39,671 nt of DNA from Pseudomonadota bacterium (GCA_030057915.1 JASGUC010000018.1:1-39671); one strand, 5' to 3'. Shown: positions 1 to 8,681, numbered from the stretch's first letter. Notes: generated by a model from the letters alone, not told the origin. Numbers and translations: made by a program.

Positions 1-1
1 C

Positions 2-154
2 ACCTGCTGGAAGATACCACGACCCAGAAAAGAGTTGAAAGAATTGCTCGATGCCCTGGGTGTAATCATGCCGCTGGCTCTGCCTCACAAACACATAAAT
101 GTAGACACAAGAAAAAAACTCTCAAATCGTAGAAAATCAAATCTACTCAATTAG
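2..154 (+). CDS. Probable transposase, C-terminal fragment (cut by window edge)
   Basis: The frame is open from the window edge to a TAG at 152-154 and encodes 50 residues. It contains RPRKELKELLDALG, then LPHKHINVDTRKKL and a basic RRK tail. A leucine-rich helix followed by a TRKKL-type basic end resembles the C-terminus of IS1634/IS4-like transposases, recalled from memory and not searched. The next 140 bp hold no gene, and no inverted-repeat end could be confirmed. It may be the end of an intact element lying outside the window or a remnant. Codon use is AT-richer than the genes that follow, as expected for mobile DNA. Confidence 0.4.
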   Translation, partial: TCWKIPRPRKELKELLDALGVIMPLALPHKHINVDTRKKLSNRRKSNLLN

Positions 155-295
155 TTATATGGCGAATGACTTTGCTTCCCACTGGAACATCCGCTTGAAC
201 TAAGGCGCACACAGCGGCCTTCCCCTGTTTGCAGCCACCGGAGATCAAGCGCTTGCCCGCGGGACGGGTTTACCCTGAAGGTCTCGGGGTTTAGC

Positions 296-323
296 TTGAC
301 AGAAAAATCTTTCCCTCTATAAT
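296..323 (+). promoter_or_regulatory. Consensus sigma-70-type promoter
   Basis: TTGACA (296-301) and TATAAT (318-323) are both perfect consensus hexamers, separated by 16 bp. The expected start of transcription is near 330, about 30 nt before the GTG of the TPR gene. No other gene lies between. Confidence 0.8.
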
Positions 324-358
324 GACGGCGCACGTCTTGAAAACCGGGGGGACAGATC

Positions 359-1333
359 GTGAGCACCTTGCCCAACATGAAACTGCCGGATCTCCTGGCG
401 CAGTACAGGCGGAGGGATCGGGCGCCGGATCCGGAGAACGAAAAGGCCTACGAACCAATTCAACCCGGAAGTGGGAAGAAGAGCTATCGGCCGATCCGGC
501 CAAAGTCGGGAACGGCCCGCGGCTGGCCGTTCCTGCTGGCCTTCATCGCCCTGTCCGTCGTGCTTGCCCTCCATGAATTCGTCGGGAATTCGGAACCCTT
601 CAGGATATCCTCCTCCTTCATCAAGGAAAATCCGTCGATTCGGGAGGATCTGGGGAGAGTAAGTGAAATCCGTCCTTGGTTTCCGGTCTCCATCAAAGCG
701 ACGGGAAACGTCATCCAGGTCAGGCTGACCCTGCGCATCAAAGGCCAAAACGGCGCGGGCAAGGCCTTTATGACCCTCGTCCATGTCAACGACTGGCGGA
801 TCGCCGGGGCCATATACGAAAACCGTCAGGGGAGGCGCATCGACCTGACCCCGGGAAAGGAGCGGGGAGAGGCGTCCCGCCCCGCCTCGGACACCGGCGA
901 AGGCGGTCTGGCCGCCGGACATAGCTTCTTCCGCCAGGGCGATTTCCCCCGGGCCCTCGCCGCCTACGACCGGGTCCTCGCCGCCGATCCGACCAACAGC
1001 ACCGCCTATTACTGGCGTGGCCGGACCTATGACAAGATGAACCTCCCCGACAAGGCGGCGGCGGATTTCTCCAAGACCGTGATCCTGAATCCAAATCACG
1101 TCGAGGCGCACAACTGGCTGGGATGGCTCGCCGAACAGGAGAAGCGCTATGATGAGTGCGTCGCCCATCTCACCCGGGCCGTCGCCTTGAGGGCCGACAA
1201 CGCCTGGGGTTACTATCACCGGGGCCGGTGCTACTATCAGCAGGGCAAGAAAATGGAGGCCCGTCAGGACGCGGAACGGTCCTGCCGACTCGGTTACGAT
1301 CAGGCCTGCAAGACATTGAAGCAATTGCCCTAA
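359..1333 (+). CDS. Membrane-anchored TPR protein
   Basis: The product has 324 residues. The first ~55 are polar and charged. A single membrane helix follows at about residues 57-77 (WPFLLAFIALSVVLALHEFV), so the rest is probably periplasmic. Residues ~80-165 form a domain I do not recognise. From ~178 to the end come tetratricopeptide repeats with the usual W/Y-G-Y/A-A-P pattern (FRQGDFPRALAAYDRVL, then PTNSTAYYWRGRTYDKM). TPR domains are protein-binding scaffolds; the partner is unknown. The GTG start at 359 is chosen because the consensus promoter ends just upstream; an ATG at 377 (MKLPDLLAQY) is an alternative. The gene seems monocistronic, as a repeat array follows it. Confidence 0.75.
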   Translation: MSTLPNMKLPDLLAQYRRRDRAPDPENEKAYEPIQPGSGKKSYRPIRPKSGTARGWPFLLAFIALSVVLALHEFVGNSEPFRISSSFIKENPSIREDLGRVSEIRPWFPVSIKATGNVIQVRLTLRIKGQNGAGKAFMTLVHVNDWRIAGAIYENRQGRRIDLTPGKERGEASRPASDTGEGGLAAGHSFFRQGDFPRALAAYDRVLAADPTNSTAYYWRGRTYDKMNLPDKAAADFSKTVILNPNHVEAHNWLGWLAEQEKRYDECVAHLTRAVALRADNAWGYYHRGRCYYQQGKKMEARQDAERSCRLGYDQACKTLKQLP

Positions 1334-1440
1334 GGGAGCGTCGTGAGCTTCGCCGGCCCCAGGCTCGTCCATCCGTGCGCCTCCAGCGCCGCCTTGACGC
1401 CCCGGGGATCGAATCCGCCCCGGCAGCGCCCCCTCCCCCC

Positions 1441-1605
1441 TTAGCGGACGATGCATTCCCCTCAGTGGGCGACGCCTAGCCCTGACGGACGACGCGTTCT
1501 ACTTAGTGGGCAACACATTCCCCTCTGTGGACGACGCATCCTCCTTAGCGGACGATGCATTCCCCTCAGTGGGAAACGCATCCTCCTGACGGGCAACACC
1601 TCCTG
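1441..1605. repeat. Degenerate 21-bp tandem array, about 8 units
   Basis: Eight units of 19-21 bp follow one another. Units 1 (1441-1461) and 6 (1545-1565) are identical, and the consensus is roughly TYAGYGGACGACGCATTCCYC. The array fills most of the 367-bp gap between the TPR gene and the lipoprotein gene. Open frames run through it only because 21 is a multiple of 3. Confidence 0.85.
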
Positions 1606-1700
1606 TTTCCCGCCAGGGGATTCCGGGAATGACGCGAGGTCTTCGAAGCGATCATGCAAAGGGCTCGAACCATAATTGATATCCGAAAGGGGTCGATCAG

Positions 1701-1889
1701 GTGAAAAGATTCTTGTTGTTGCTGCTCGTTATCCTCATGGGCGCTACGTTTCTGTCCATCGCGGGGTGCGCGGGAGGGCGGGAGGCCGCCCGCGACAAGG
1801 CCACCGGTGAAGAGGCCTACCGGAACGAGGCCAATTTCGAAAGGGCTCAGGACCGGCAAAGGCTGGATCGCGGCGGCAGCGGCTTTTGA
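1701..1889 (+). CDS. Small predicted lipoprotein
   Basis: A 62-residue product has a basic start (MKR), a long hydrophobic stretch and a lipobox ending in SIAGC at about residue 23. It should therefore be lipidated on that cysteine and anchored in a membrane. The mature part (~40 residues) is highly charged and helical in character, with no recognised domain. The start is GTG, with AAAGGGGT about 8-10 nt upstream. Its TGA overlaps the TTG proposed as the start of the AzlC gene, so the two may be translationally coupled. Function unknown. Confidence 0.6.
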   Translation: MKRFLLLLLVILMGATFLSIAGCAGGREAARDKATGEEAYRNEANFERAQDRQRLDRGGSGF

Positions 1890-2623
1890 ACCTCCCGTCG
1901 GGACCATCGCCGACCGAACCCTGGTCGGAGGCCGTTAAACCGGGGCTCGCCGCCGCCTGGCCGATCTGTTTAGGGTATATCCCCATCGGCGTAGCCCTGG
2001 GGGTCCTGGCCCAGAAAGCTGGTCTGCGCCCCTTCGACGCGGGGGTCATGTCCCTGCTGGTGTTCGCCGGCAGCGCCCAGTTCATCGGGATCTCCATGCT
2101 CTCCGCCGGCGCCGGTCCCCTGTCCGTCATCATGACGACCTTCGTGGTCAACCTCCGCCATGTCCTCATGAGCGCCGCCCTGGCCGTCCACCTGCAGGGG
2201 CGATCGAAAGGTTTCCTGGCCCTATACGCCTACGGCGTCACCGACGAGAGCTTCGCCCTGAACATGGCCCGTTTCCGCGCCGAAGGCTGGAACTGGCGTC
2301 GGGCCCTGGTGGTAAATACCGCCTCCAACCTCGCCTGGATCTCCGCCACCATCGTCGGCTGCCATGCCGGCGAGCTTATCCCGGCCGGGGCTTTCGGCAT
2401 CGATTACGCCCTGACGGCAATGTTCATCTGCCTCCTCGTCCTCCAGATGCGGACCCGTCTCCATATCCTCGCCGCGGCCGTAGCCGGTACTCTGGCCGTC
2501 GTCCTCTCCCTGCTCATGGAAGGAAACCTCTACGTCGTGATCGCCTCCCTGGCGGCCGCCACGATCTGTCTCCCCCGGGGGGGCGGCAAGAAGATCACCC
2601 CCGGGGAGAGGAGCGGGGCATGA
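1886..2623 (+). CDS. azlC: AzlC-family branched-chain amino acid exporter, large subunit
   Basis: This is a 245-residue hydrophobic protein of AzlC length. Family landmarks include GYIPIGVALGVLA near the start, the FAGSAQFIG stretch, a conserved NLRH motif (VVNLRHVLMSAAL), and GVTDESFAL in the centre. AzlC with AzlD forms an inner-membrane exporter of branched-chain amino acids (known from Bacillus and the YgaZ/YgaH pair of E. coli). The start is uncertain: TTG at 1886 lacks a clear Shine-Dalgarno sequence and overlaps the preceding stop (TTGA). No other start codon appears before the conserved region. The azlD start overlaps the stop (ATGA). Confidence 0.88.
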   Translation: MNLPSGPSPTEPWSEAVKPGLAAAWPICLGYIPIGVALGVLAQKAGLRPFDAGVMSLLVFAGSAQFIGISMLSAGAGPLSVIMTTFVVNLRHVLMSAALAVHLQGRSKGFLALYAYGVTDESFALNMARFRAEGWNWRRALVVNTASNLAWISATIVGCHAGELIPAGAFGIDYALTAMFICLLVLQMRTRLHILAAAVAGTLAVVLSLLMEGNLYVVIASLAAATICLPRGGGKKITPGERSGA

Positions 2624-2949
2624 TGGACGAGGGGCTAATCCTGCTTACCTTCGCCGGCATGGGCGTCGTGACTTATCTCCCCCGGTGGCTCCCCTTGCGC
2701 CTCCTGGCGGAGAAGAGGCTACCCGCCTGGGTCGAATCCTGGCTCGATCTCATCCCCGCCTCGATCCTGAGCGCCCTGCTGCTCCCCTCGCTTGTCACGG
2801 GGGGCCATCCCCGCGGTCTCGATCTCACCCGCCCGGAGCTGATCGTCGCCATTCCCACCCTCCTCTTTGCCCTGAAGACGAAGTCTCTGGGCGGCACGGT
2901 GCTCTTCGGCATGGCCCTTTTCTGGCTGGCCGGGCGGCTCGCCGCTTAA
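2620..2949 (+). CDS. azlD: AzlD-family branched-chain amino acid exporter, small subunit
   Basis: A 109-residue, four-helix hydrophobic protein carries the AzlD hallmarks: an early TYLPRWLPL segment and the conserved middle stretch IPASILSALL. The start ATG overlaps the azlC stop by 4 bp, and GGAGAGGAG lies just upstream inside azlC. AzlD is the small obligate partner of AzlC. The pair points away from the convergent livKHMGF importer genes next door, so import and export of the same amino acids lie side by side. Confidence 0.88.
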   Translation: MMDEGLILLTFAGMGVVTYLPRWLPLRLLAEKRLPAWVESWLDLIPASILSALLLPSLVTGGHPRGLDLTRPELIVAIPTLLFALKTKSLGGTVLFGMALFWLAGRLAA

Positions 2950-2950
2950 G

Positions 2951-3076
2951 CCAAATTGTCCCATTAGGAGATTTCAGCCCTTTCGCCGCGGGGGCGGAGA
3001 TCACGGCCGCCTGGATTTCCGGAACATGCCCCAAGGGAAATCATTGGAAAGGCTTCTTCGAGAAGATTATGTTACG
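2951..3076. repeat. Interspersed repeat, partial copy of the element at 34025-34234
   Basis: By eye this segment aligns with 34025-34155. Shared blocks include CCAAATT near the start, AGGAG, ACGGCCGC, TTTCCGGA, CAAGG-AATCAT and TTATGT-CGTT. Here only the left inverted end is recognisable. It occupies the gap between the convergent azlD and livF genes. Confidence 0.5.
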
Positions 3077-3119
3077 TTGGCCCCGCGCCCGGGGAATAAG
3101 GGGCCGGCGCGGCGGGGAG

Positions 3120-3845
3120 CTACATCCCCAGATAGGCCTTGCGGACCGTTTCGGAGTCCAGCAGGTCCCGGGCGGCGCCGGATTGGACGATCCGGCCGTT
3201 CTGGATCACGTAGCCCCGGTGGGCGATCTCCAGGGTCTCCTGGACCATCTGCTCCACCAGCAGGACGGTGGCGCCGGCCCGATTGACGGCAACGACGGTC
3301 TCCATCATCTTCTCCGCCAGACTGGGCATCAGTCCCAGGGACATTTCGTCGAGCATGAGGAGCCGCGGACGAGACATGAGACCTCGGGCGATGGCCAGCA
3401 TCTGCTGTTCCCCGCCGCTCAGGGTTTCGGCGGTCTGCCTTGCCCGCTCTCGGAGGAGGGGAAATATCTCCAGGACCTCCTCCTGCCGGCGTCGTATCTC
3501 GGCCGGGGCCTTTTCGGCGTAGGCCCCCAGGGCGAGGTTCTTTTCCACCGACAGCTTGGCGAAGAGCCGGCGACCCTCTGGGACGTAGCTGATCCCGAGT
3601 TTCAGTATCCGATGGGCCGGCAGACCGGAGATGTCCGTGCCGGCAAAGACGATCCGTCCCTGGAGGGGGCGGGTAAGGCCGCAGATGGTGCGCATCGTGG
3701 TCGTCTTCCCCGCGCCGTTGGCGCCGACGATGGCCACCAGCTCCCCCGGCATGACCTCCAGGGAAACGCCGAAGACAACGGGAATTCCGTCGTAACCCGC
3801 ATGGAGGCCCTCGACCTTCAGAATCGGCTCAGCCAAGGTCCGCAC
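3120..3845 (-). CDS. livF: Branched-chain amino acid ABC transporter ATPase LivF
   Basis: A 241-residue ABC ATPase with Walker A GANGAGKTT, the signature LSGGEQQ and Walker B LLMLDEMSLGL. The DEMS variant replaces the usual DEPS. Length and the C-terminus (VRKAYLGM) match LivF. With LivG it powers uptake of leucine, isoleucine, valine or related compounds through LivHM. It is the last gene of livKHMGF, and its start lies inside the end of livG. The start is GTG at 3845; a TTG at 3836 (LAEPILKV) has better spacing from the GGAGGGAGG upstream. Confidence 0.93.
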   Translation of the reverse strand: MRTLAEPILKVEGLHAGYDGIPVVFGVSLEVMPGELVAIVGANGAGKTTTMRTICGLTRPLQGRIVFAGTDISGLPAHRILKLGISYVPEGRRLFAKLSVEKNLALGAYAEKAPAEIRRRQEEVLEIFPLLRERARQTAETLSGGEQQMLAIARGLMSRPRLLMLDEMSLGLMPSLAEKMMETVVAVNRAGATVLLVEQMVQETLEIAHRGYVIQNGRIVQSGAARDLLDSETVRKAYLGM

Positions 3846-4587
3846 CCTCCCTCCGCGCCTTGAAGCGCTGGCTGTATTTGGGGCCCAGGTAGGCCTCGAT
3901 CACCCGCTCGTCGTTGACGATGTTGCCCGGAGCGTCCTCGGCGATCTTGATTCCGCCGTCGAGGACCACCACCTTGTCGGCGATGGGCATGATCCCCTCC
4001 ATGACATGCTCCACGATCATGAGGGTAATGCCGCTGTCCCGAAGCCTGAGGATGACCTCCACGGAGGCGTTGATCTCGGTGGAGGTCATGCCGGCCATGA
4101 CCTCGTCCAGCATGAGGAGCTTGGGCCGCGTCGCAAGGGCCCGGGCCATCTCCAGACGTTTTTTGCCGCCAATGGGAAGTCCGCCGGCGGGACGGTCTCG
4201 AAAGGACGTCAGGTTGCAGATAGACAAACATTCCTCGGCCCGGGCGGCGGCTGCGCGTCTGTCGCCGGTCTTGAGAAAGGCCCCGACCAGGACGTTGTCG
4301 AAGACCGTCATTTCCTTGAGGGGCCGCACCACCTGGAAGGTCCGCACCGCCCCCCGGCGGGCGATCTCGTAAGGCTTGAGCGCCGTGATCTCCCGGCCGT
4401 CGAAGTGGATGGCGCCTCCGTCCGCCGGATAGAGGCCGGTGATGCAATTGAAGAGGGTGGTCTTACCCGCGCCGTTGGGGCCGATCAACCCCACGATCGT
4501 TCCGGTCTCCACGGTGAAGCTCACCCGGTCATTGGCCACCAGTTCGCCGAATTTCTTCGTCACCTCCCGCACCTCAAGGAGCGCCAT
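3829..4587 (-). CDS. livG: Branched-chain amino acid ABC transporter ATPase LivG
   Basis: The product is 252 residues from the ATG at 4587, which has AGGAGG placed well upstream; longer in-frame starts lack this. Walker A is GPNGAGKTTL. The signature region is PIGGKKRLEMARAL in place of LSGGQ, and Walker B is LLMLDEVMAGM. This variant occurs in one LivG subgroup as I recall, so I do not treat it as damage. The C-terminal VIEAYLGP is typical of LivG. The start overlaps the end of livM by 14 bp, indicating coupled translation. Confidence 0.93.
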   Translation of the reverse strand: MALLEVREVTKKFGELVANDRVSFTVETGTIVGLIGPNGAGKTTLFNCITGLYPADGGAIHFDGREITALKPYEIARRGAVRTFQVVRPLKEMTVFDNVLVGAFLKTGDRRAAAARAEECLSICNLTSFRDRPAGGLPIGGKKRLEMARALATRPKLLMLDEVMAGMTSTEINASVEVILRLRDSGITLMIVEHVMEGIMPIADKVVVLDGGIKIAEDAPGNIVNDERVIEAYLGPKYSQRFKARREGADLG

Positions 4588-5605
4588 GGTCCGCCTCCTC
4601 CTTCCCGGCGGCCCGTCGGCGGGCGGCATGCTTCCCGATGTCGCGGATGATGCCGATTATGCCGGCGGGCTGTTTGACCACGATGATGATGATCAGGAGA
4701 CCGAAGACGATGAGATCGACGCCGCCCCCCAGGCCGCCCCAGAGCGCCCGGGAATACTCTTGCAGGGGAATCAGCACCGTCGCCCCGAGGAGGGGCCCCA
4801 CCAGGGTCCCGGAACCGCCCAGGACGGTGATGAGGACGAACTTCATGGACATGTCGAGAGACATGACCATGGGTGGATCGACGCGGAGATTGTACTGCAC
4901 GAAGAAGGCGCCGCACAGGGCGGCCAGGGCCGCCGAAAGGGCCATGGCGGCCAGTTTCACGGCGGTGCTGTTCACCCCCAGGGATTCGGCGGTTTCCTGG
5001 CCTTCCCGCACCGCCCGGAGGTAATAGCCGAAGCGATGGCCTTCCAGCCAGCGCACCAGCCCGAAGGTGATCAGGAACAAAACGAGGGCGCAGTAGTAGT
5101 AACCGGTTTTGGAATCATGCCACATGAGATTCCACAGTCCTTCCTCGACCAGGGGATAGTCCAGGCCCAGGGCGCCGCCGACCCAGTCCCAGACCAGAAA
5201 GCCGCGGTTGAAGATCTCCACGATGGCAAAGGTGGCGATGGCGAAATAGTGGCCGCTCAGTTTGAAGCAGGGCCAACTGATGATCACGGCCACCGCCGCC
5301 GCGACGATCATGCCCGTGAGGATCCCCGGCCAGGGGGGAACGCCGTAGGCGACCACCGCCATCCCGGCGCCGTAGGCCCCGATGCCGAAGAACACCGAAT
5401 GGCCGAAGGACACCTGTCCGCAATAGCCGCCGATGATGTTCCACGCCTGGGACATGGCGGCGAAAAGGAGGATGAGGATCATGATGTGCATGCGGAAGGA
5501 GTTTTCGCCCACAAACGGCACAAAGGGCATCACGAAGAGAAGGGCGGCGAAGACAAGCCAGGGCCCGTCTTTTCCGAGAACCCTATTTGCCTCCTTGGGG
5601 TTCAC
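4574..5605 (-). CDS. livM: Branched-chain amino acid ABC transporter permease LivM
   Basis: A 343-residue multi-spanning permease. The LivM landmarks are GGYCGQVSFGHSVFFGIGAY, LSGHYFAIATFAI, LRAVREGQETAESLGVN and VLGGSGTLVGPLLGA. I start it at a GTG (5605) overlapping the livH stop as GTGA, with GGAAAGGA upstream inside livH; the frame is open further upstream but that part is the shadow of livH. The C-terminal tail is basic and charged. It pairs with LivH to form the membrane channel of the importer. Confidence 0.92.
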   Translation of the reverse strand: MNPKEANRVLGKDGPWLVFAALLFVMPFVPFVGENSFRMHIMILILLFAAMSQAWNIIGGYCGQVSFGHSVFFGIGAYGAGMAVVAYGVPPWPGILTGMIVAAAVAVIISWPCFKLSGHYFAIATFAIVEIFNRGFLVWDWVGGALGLDYPLVEEGLWNLMWHDSKTGYYYCALVLFLITFGLVRWLEGHRFGYYLRAVREGQETAESLGVNSTAVKLAAMALSAALAALCGAFFVQYNLRVDPPMVMSLDMSMKFVLITVLGGSGTLVGPLLGATVLIPLQEYSRALWGGLGGGVDLIVFGLLIIIIVVKQPAGIIGIIRDIGKHAARRRAAGKEEADHGAP

Positions 5606-6462
5606 CAGCCGAAGATTCCTTTCGGCCGCAGGAATACCACGGCAAGATACAGACCGAAGACGGCGATGTATTTGAATACCGGGGCGATGTAGAAACCCGC
5701 CAGGGCCTCCACGATCCCCACCAGCAAGCCGGCGAGAAAGGCCCCGGGGATGCTCCCGAAGCCGCCCATGGCGACGCAGACGAAGGCGATGAGCCCGAAC
5801 ATGGAACCAACCTCGGGATGCACGGCCAGATAGGAGGGCATGATGCCACCGGCGAAGCCGACGCAGGCCCCGCCGATGCCGAAGATCAGGACGTAAATCC
5901 GCTCCGTGTTTATGCCCATAAGCTCCGCCGCCTCGCGATCCATGGCGGTGGCCTGGACGGCCCATCCGAACCGGGTGCCGTTGATGAGGGCATAGAGCAG
6001 TCCGATCGTCACGAGGGAGAGGATCCCCGCCGCCAACTGGGGAACGGGTAGGATGAGGCTGCCGACGAGGAAGGTCTTGCCCCCGAGCCAGGTATCGGAA
6101 AGAATCCTGAAATTCGGGGAAAAACGGTTCATGCAGAGGTTCTTGAGGAACATGGCGAGGCCGAAGGTGGCCAGCAGGGCCACCAGGCCGGGGCGGCGGA
6201 TGGTATAGCGGATGATCAGTTTATAGGTTAGGGCCCCGAGGAGGAAGACGAAGGCCCCGGAGGCCAATACCGAGACCAGGGGATCGACGTGGGCGAGAAA
6301 ACCGAGCCAGTAGCTGACGTACATGCCCACCATGAGATACTCGCCGTGGGCGAAATTGATGACGTCCATGACGCCCCAGATGATGCAGAGGCCGGCGGCC
6401 ACCAGGGCATAAACCATGCCGCTCAGGAGGCCGTCGATCAGAACCTGAATCAGTGTCTCCAT
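5602..6462 (-). CDS. livH: Branched-chain amino acid ABC transporter permease LivH
   Basis: A 286-residue membrane protein of usual LivH length. It begins with a helix containing GLLSGMVYALVAAGLCIIWG followed by the hallmark VINFAHGEYLM. Further conserved parts are the LLATFGLAMF loop and a VCVAMGGFGSIPGAF segment near the end. ATG start at 6462. A 77-bp gap separates it from livK upstream, and livM overlaps its stop. Confidence 0.93.
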   Translation of the reverse strand: METLIQVLIDGLLSGMVYALVAAGLCIIWGVMDVINFAHGEYLMVGMYVSYWLGFLAHVDPLVSVLASGAFVFLLGALTYKLIIRYTIRRPGLVALLATFGLAMFLKNLCMNRFSPNFRILSDTWLGGKTFLVGSLILPVPQLAAGILSLVTIGLLYALINGTRFGWAVQATAMDREAAELMGINTERIYVLIFGIGGACVGFAGGIMPSYLAVHPEVGSMFGLIAFVCVAMGGFGSIPGAFLAGLLVGIVEALAGFYIAPVFKYIAVFGLYLAVVFLRPKGIFGW

Positions 6463-6539
6463 AAACTACCACGATCGGCGGACCTGCCCCCGAGCGGGGG
6501 AAGGTCCGCACGCCTTTGATCCCGCGGAACGTGGACTTG

Positions 6540-7820
6540 CTACCGTTTGTCCCAAGGTTTCATGGGGAAGACGATTTTGGCGTCCGCCATCTTCTCGGGA
6601 AAGATGCGCTTGTACTGGCCGTCCTGAAGCTGGGTGACGATGCTCTTGGCCAGGATGTTCTGGCCGCCCTTGGCGAATTTCACCTTCCCGCCCAGGGAGA
6701 GGGGCGAATCCCAGGTGTTGGCATTGAGGGCGTTGACGACCTTTTCGGTATCCAGGCTGCCGGCCTTTTCGATGGCCTGAGCCAAAACCAGCATCGCCAC
6801 CGCCTCCTGGATGCTGTTCCCGTCAAAGGGGACGCCGCCCGTCTTGGCCTTGAAGATCTTCTCCACCGCCGCCACCTCGGGCATCAGGCTGGCAAACTGG
6901 GGAGAGTAGCCCGAGGAGCCCATGAAGTAATTCGCGTCGCCTCCAAGCTGCTTGGCGATGACGGGATCCTGATAGCCCGAGCAGTAGTTGATGACGATCC
7001 TGGGCAGGAAGTTGGCCTGCTTCATCGTCCGGACCCACAGGGAGTAGTCGGCCCCGAGGACGGCGCCGAACACCGCGTCGGGATTGGCCTTCTTCAGGGT
7101 CTGGACCTCGCTGTTGAGATTGGTGGCCCCGGGGGTGAAGGGCACGTCGGTGACAACCTTGAAGCCGCCGGCGGCGGCGGCCTTCTTGGCCTCCTCGGCG
7201 GCGTGCTTGCCGAATTCGCTGTTCTCATAAATGACGCCCAGGGTCTTGATGTTGGCCTTGTTTTTCTTGTTAGCCCACTTCAAGACCTCGACGAAGTCCA
7301 CCGATTCGGTGGCGTCCGTGGGGGCCAGGCGGAAGAAGTATTTCATGTCTCGCTGGGTAAGGGCCGCCGAGCTGGAGGAGCCGCACATGAAGATCCTCTT
7401 CATCCGCTCCGCCACGAAACTGGCCGGCTTGCTCACCGCGCTGTTGTAGGAGCCGATAAGCGCCCATACGCCCTCCTGGTTCAGGAGCCGCTCGGCTTCC
7501 GCCTTGCCCACATCCGGCTTGCCCTGGCTGTCCGCATGGACCAGGACGATCTTGTAGCCCTTCAGTATCCCCTCCTGTTTGGCCAGAGGGACCTTTATGT
7601 CCGGGTGTTTGCCGTTGATGATTTCCACCGCGGTCTGGACGGCCGCCTGGCAGCGCTGGCCGGCGGTGGCCACGGGGCCCGTGAGAGGAAAGATGGTGCC
7701 GATCTTGATCACCTTTTCCGCGGCCAGGGCCGACCCTACCCGCGGGCCAAAACCAAGCAGCAGGGCCAGGACGGCCAGGCATACGATCCAACGGTTCAAG
7801 CGGGACACTTGACGAGACAT
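6540..7820 (-). CDS. livK: Periplasmic branched-chain amino acid-binding protein LivK-like
   Basis: The product is 426 residues from the ATG at 7820 (SD GGAGGT 8 nt upstream). A signal peptide with a basic n-region and LAVLALLLGF core should be cleaved after ALA near residue 33. The mature protein begins KVIKIGTIFPLTGP, the classic start of type I periplasmic binding folds of this family. It delivers substrate to LivHMGF. Ligands of this family also include aromatic acids, amides and short-chain acids, so leucine is not certain. First gene of the operon. Confidence 0.9.
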   Translation of the reverse strand: MSRQVSRLNRWIVCLAVLALLLGFGPRVGSALAAEKVIKIGTIFPLTGPVATAGQRCQAAVQTAVEIINGKHPDIKVPLAKQEGILKGYKIVLVHADSQGKPDVGKAEAERLLNQEGVWALIGSYNSAVSKPASFVAERMKRIFMCGSSSSAALTQRDMKYFFRLAPTDATESVDFVEVLKWANKKNKANIKTLGVIYENSEFGKHAAEEAKKAAAAGGFKVVTDVPFTPGATNLNSEVQTLKKANPDAVFGAVLGADYSLWVRTMKQANFLPRIVINYCSGYQDPVIAKQLGGDANYFMGSSGYSPQFASLMPEVAAVEKIFKAKTGGVPFDGNSIQEAVAMLVLAQAIEKAGSLDTEKVVNALNANTWDSPLSLGGKVKFAKGGQNILAKSIVTQLQDGQYKRIFPEKMADAKIVFPMKPWDKR

Positions 7821-7893
7821 AGACTTACCTCCTTTTTCTTTAGTGGTTGTCATGAGTTGCCGCCGATGCGGGTCTTGCTTTTCCCGGGAAGGC

Positions 7894-7920
7894 ACTATCT
7901 GAAAATCTTCCGGATGTCAA
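7894..7920 (-). promoter_or_regulatory. Possible sigma-70-type promoter for the liv operon
   Basis: On the minus strand a perfect TTGACA (7920-7915) is followed after 15 bp by GATAGT (7899-7894). The -10 box is weak and the spacing short, so this is tentative. It sits about 75 bp upstream of the livK start. Confidence 0.35.
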
Positions 7921-7945
7921 TGGAAAACAGGCGGCGGGGAGGCCC

Positions 7946-8248
7946 TCACTTCTTACCCCCGGGCGCATCCCACCACATGAAGCCCTCGAACTGCTGCCAG
8001 AGGCGTTCCCGGGGGTTTTGTTCGTAGAATTCCTCCTCCGCGAAGGAGAAACGATACTCCGCCACATAGTCCTGCAGGATGCGATAGGCGTCATTGAGAC
8101 GTCGGATGGTCGCGAGTTCCTCCGTGGCGGCGGTATCGGGATGGTGACGCTTCGCCATCTGGCGGTAACGATTCTTGATTTCCTTGAGGCTGGCCCGTTT
8201 CCCCAGCCCCAGGGCCTCGACGGCCTCTTGCAACTCGGCATAGGTCAT
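7946..8248 (-). CDS. J-domain (DnaJ-like) protein
   Basis: A 100-residue product from ATG 8248. Residues ~1-65 form a J domain with the essential HPD at 36-38 (KRHHPDTAA), the preceding helix II (LKEIKNRYRQMA) and helix III (IRRLNDAYRILQDYV). HPD is what stimulates Hsp70 ATPase, so it should act as a DnaK co-chaperone. There is no G/F-rich or zinc-finger region. The last ~35 residues are acidic and aromatic (RLWQQFEGFMWWDAP) with no known domain; they may recruit a specific client. The frame stays open upstream, but that part is low-complexity and not protein-like. Confidence 0.8.
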   Translation of the reverse strand: MTYAELQEAVEALGLGKRASLKEIKNRYRQMAKRHHPDTAATEELATIRRLNDAYRILQDYVAEYRFSFAEEEFYEQNPRERLWQQFEGFMWWDAPGGKK

Positions 8249-8530
8249 GACGATATGCGGCTCCCTTCTTGAAACGCGATCCCCGGCACGATCCCCGTCT
8301 CCGGACGGCCCCGGAGACGCCGGACGCCCCGGAGGGCTATCCCTCCCCGAGCCCGGGGAGATTATGCCGCCGCGCCTTCCCCACCCAAGCGCGACAGCGG
8401 GAATATAATACAAGGAACCGGCGGGGGCAAGCCAAATCTCCCGACCGGCGGCACTCCCATCTTTTGCAGCCCCATGAAAGCGAGCGCCCGCGGGAAGAAG
8501 AAATCTACCCGGAACCCCACGGCGCCCCGC

Positions 8531-8632
8531 AGGATAAATTTGTTCTCAATGTAAGTAGTTGATCTTGAATGAGCTACTAAAACTGAGGCACGTCCTGTTT
8601 TCAGCCTCTTAGAGATAGAACAAATTTACCCT
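8531..8632 (-). repeat. 102-bp MITE-like element, copy A
   Basis: Inverted ends carry TAAATTTGTTCT and AGAACAAATTTA. Its reverse complement matches copies at 12699-12800 and 17436-17537 at roughly 90% by eye, and all three are exactly 102 bp. GGCGCCCCG occurs at 8521-8529 and again at 8636-8644, a probable but imperfectly placed target duplication. Confidence 0.85.
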
Positions 8633-8652
8633 GGCGGCGCCCCGGACGGGGA

Positions 8653-8681
8653 TTGGCTTTCTTCCGGAATGGTGCTATGAT
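8653..8681 (+). promoter_or_regulatory. Probable sigma-70-type promoter
   Basis: TTGGCT (8653-8658) and TATGAT (8676-8681) are separated by 17 bp. They lie about 48 bp upstream of the DUF2889-like gene and just after MITE copy A. Confidence 0.55.

Noticed and set aside
4139..4200. LivG signature PIGGKK as evidence of a broken ATPase
   Set aside because: The variant, together with DEVMAG, occurs in a LivG subgroup as I recall; all other motifs are intact.
6516..8027. A 503-codon plus-strand frame opposite livK
   Set aside because: Antisense of a clear binding-protein gene; no domain, no ribosome-binding site.
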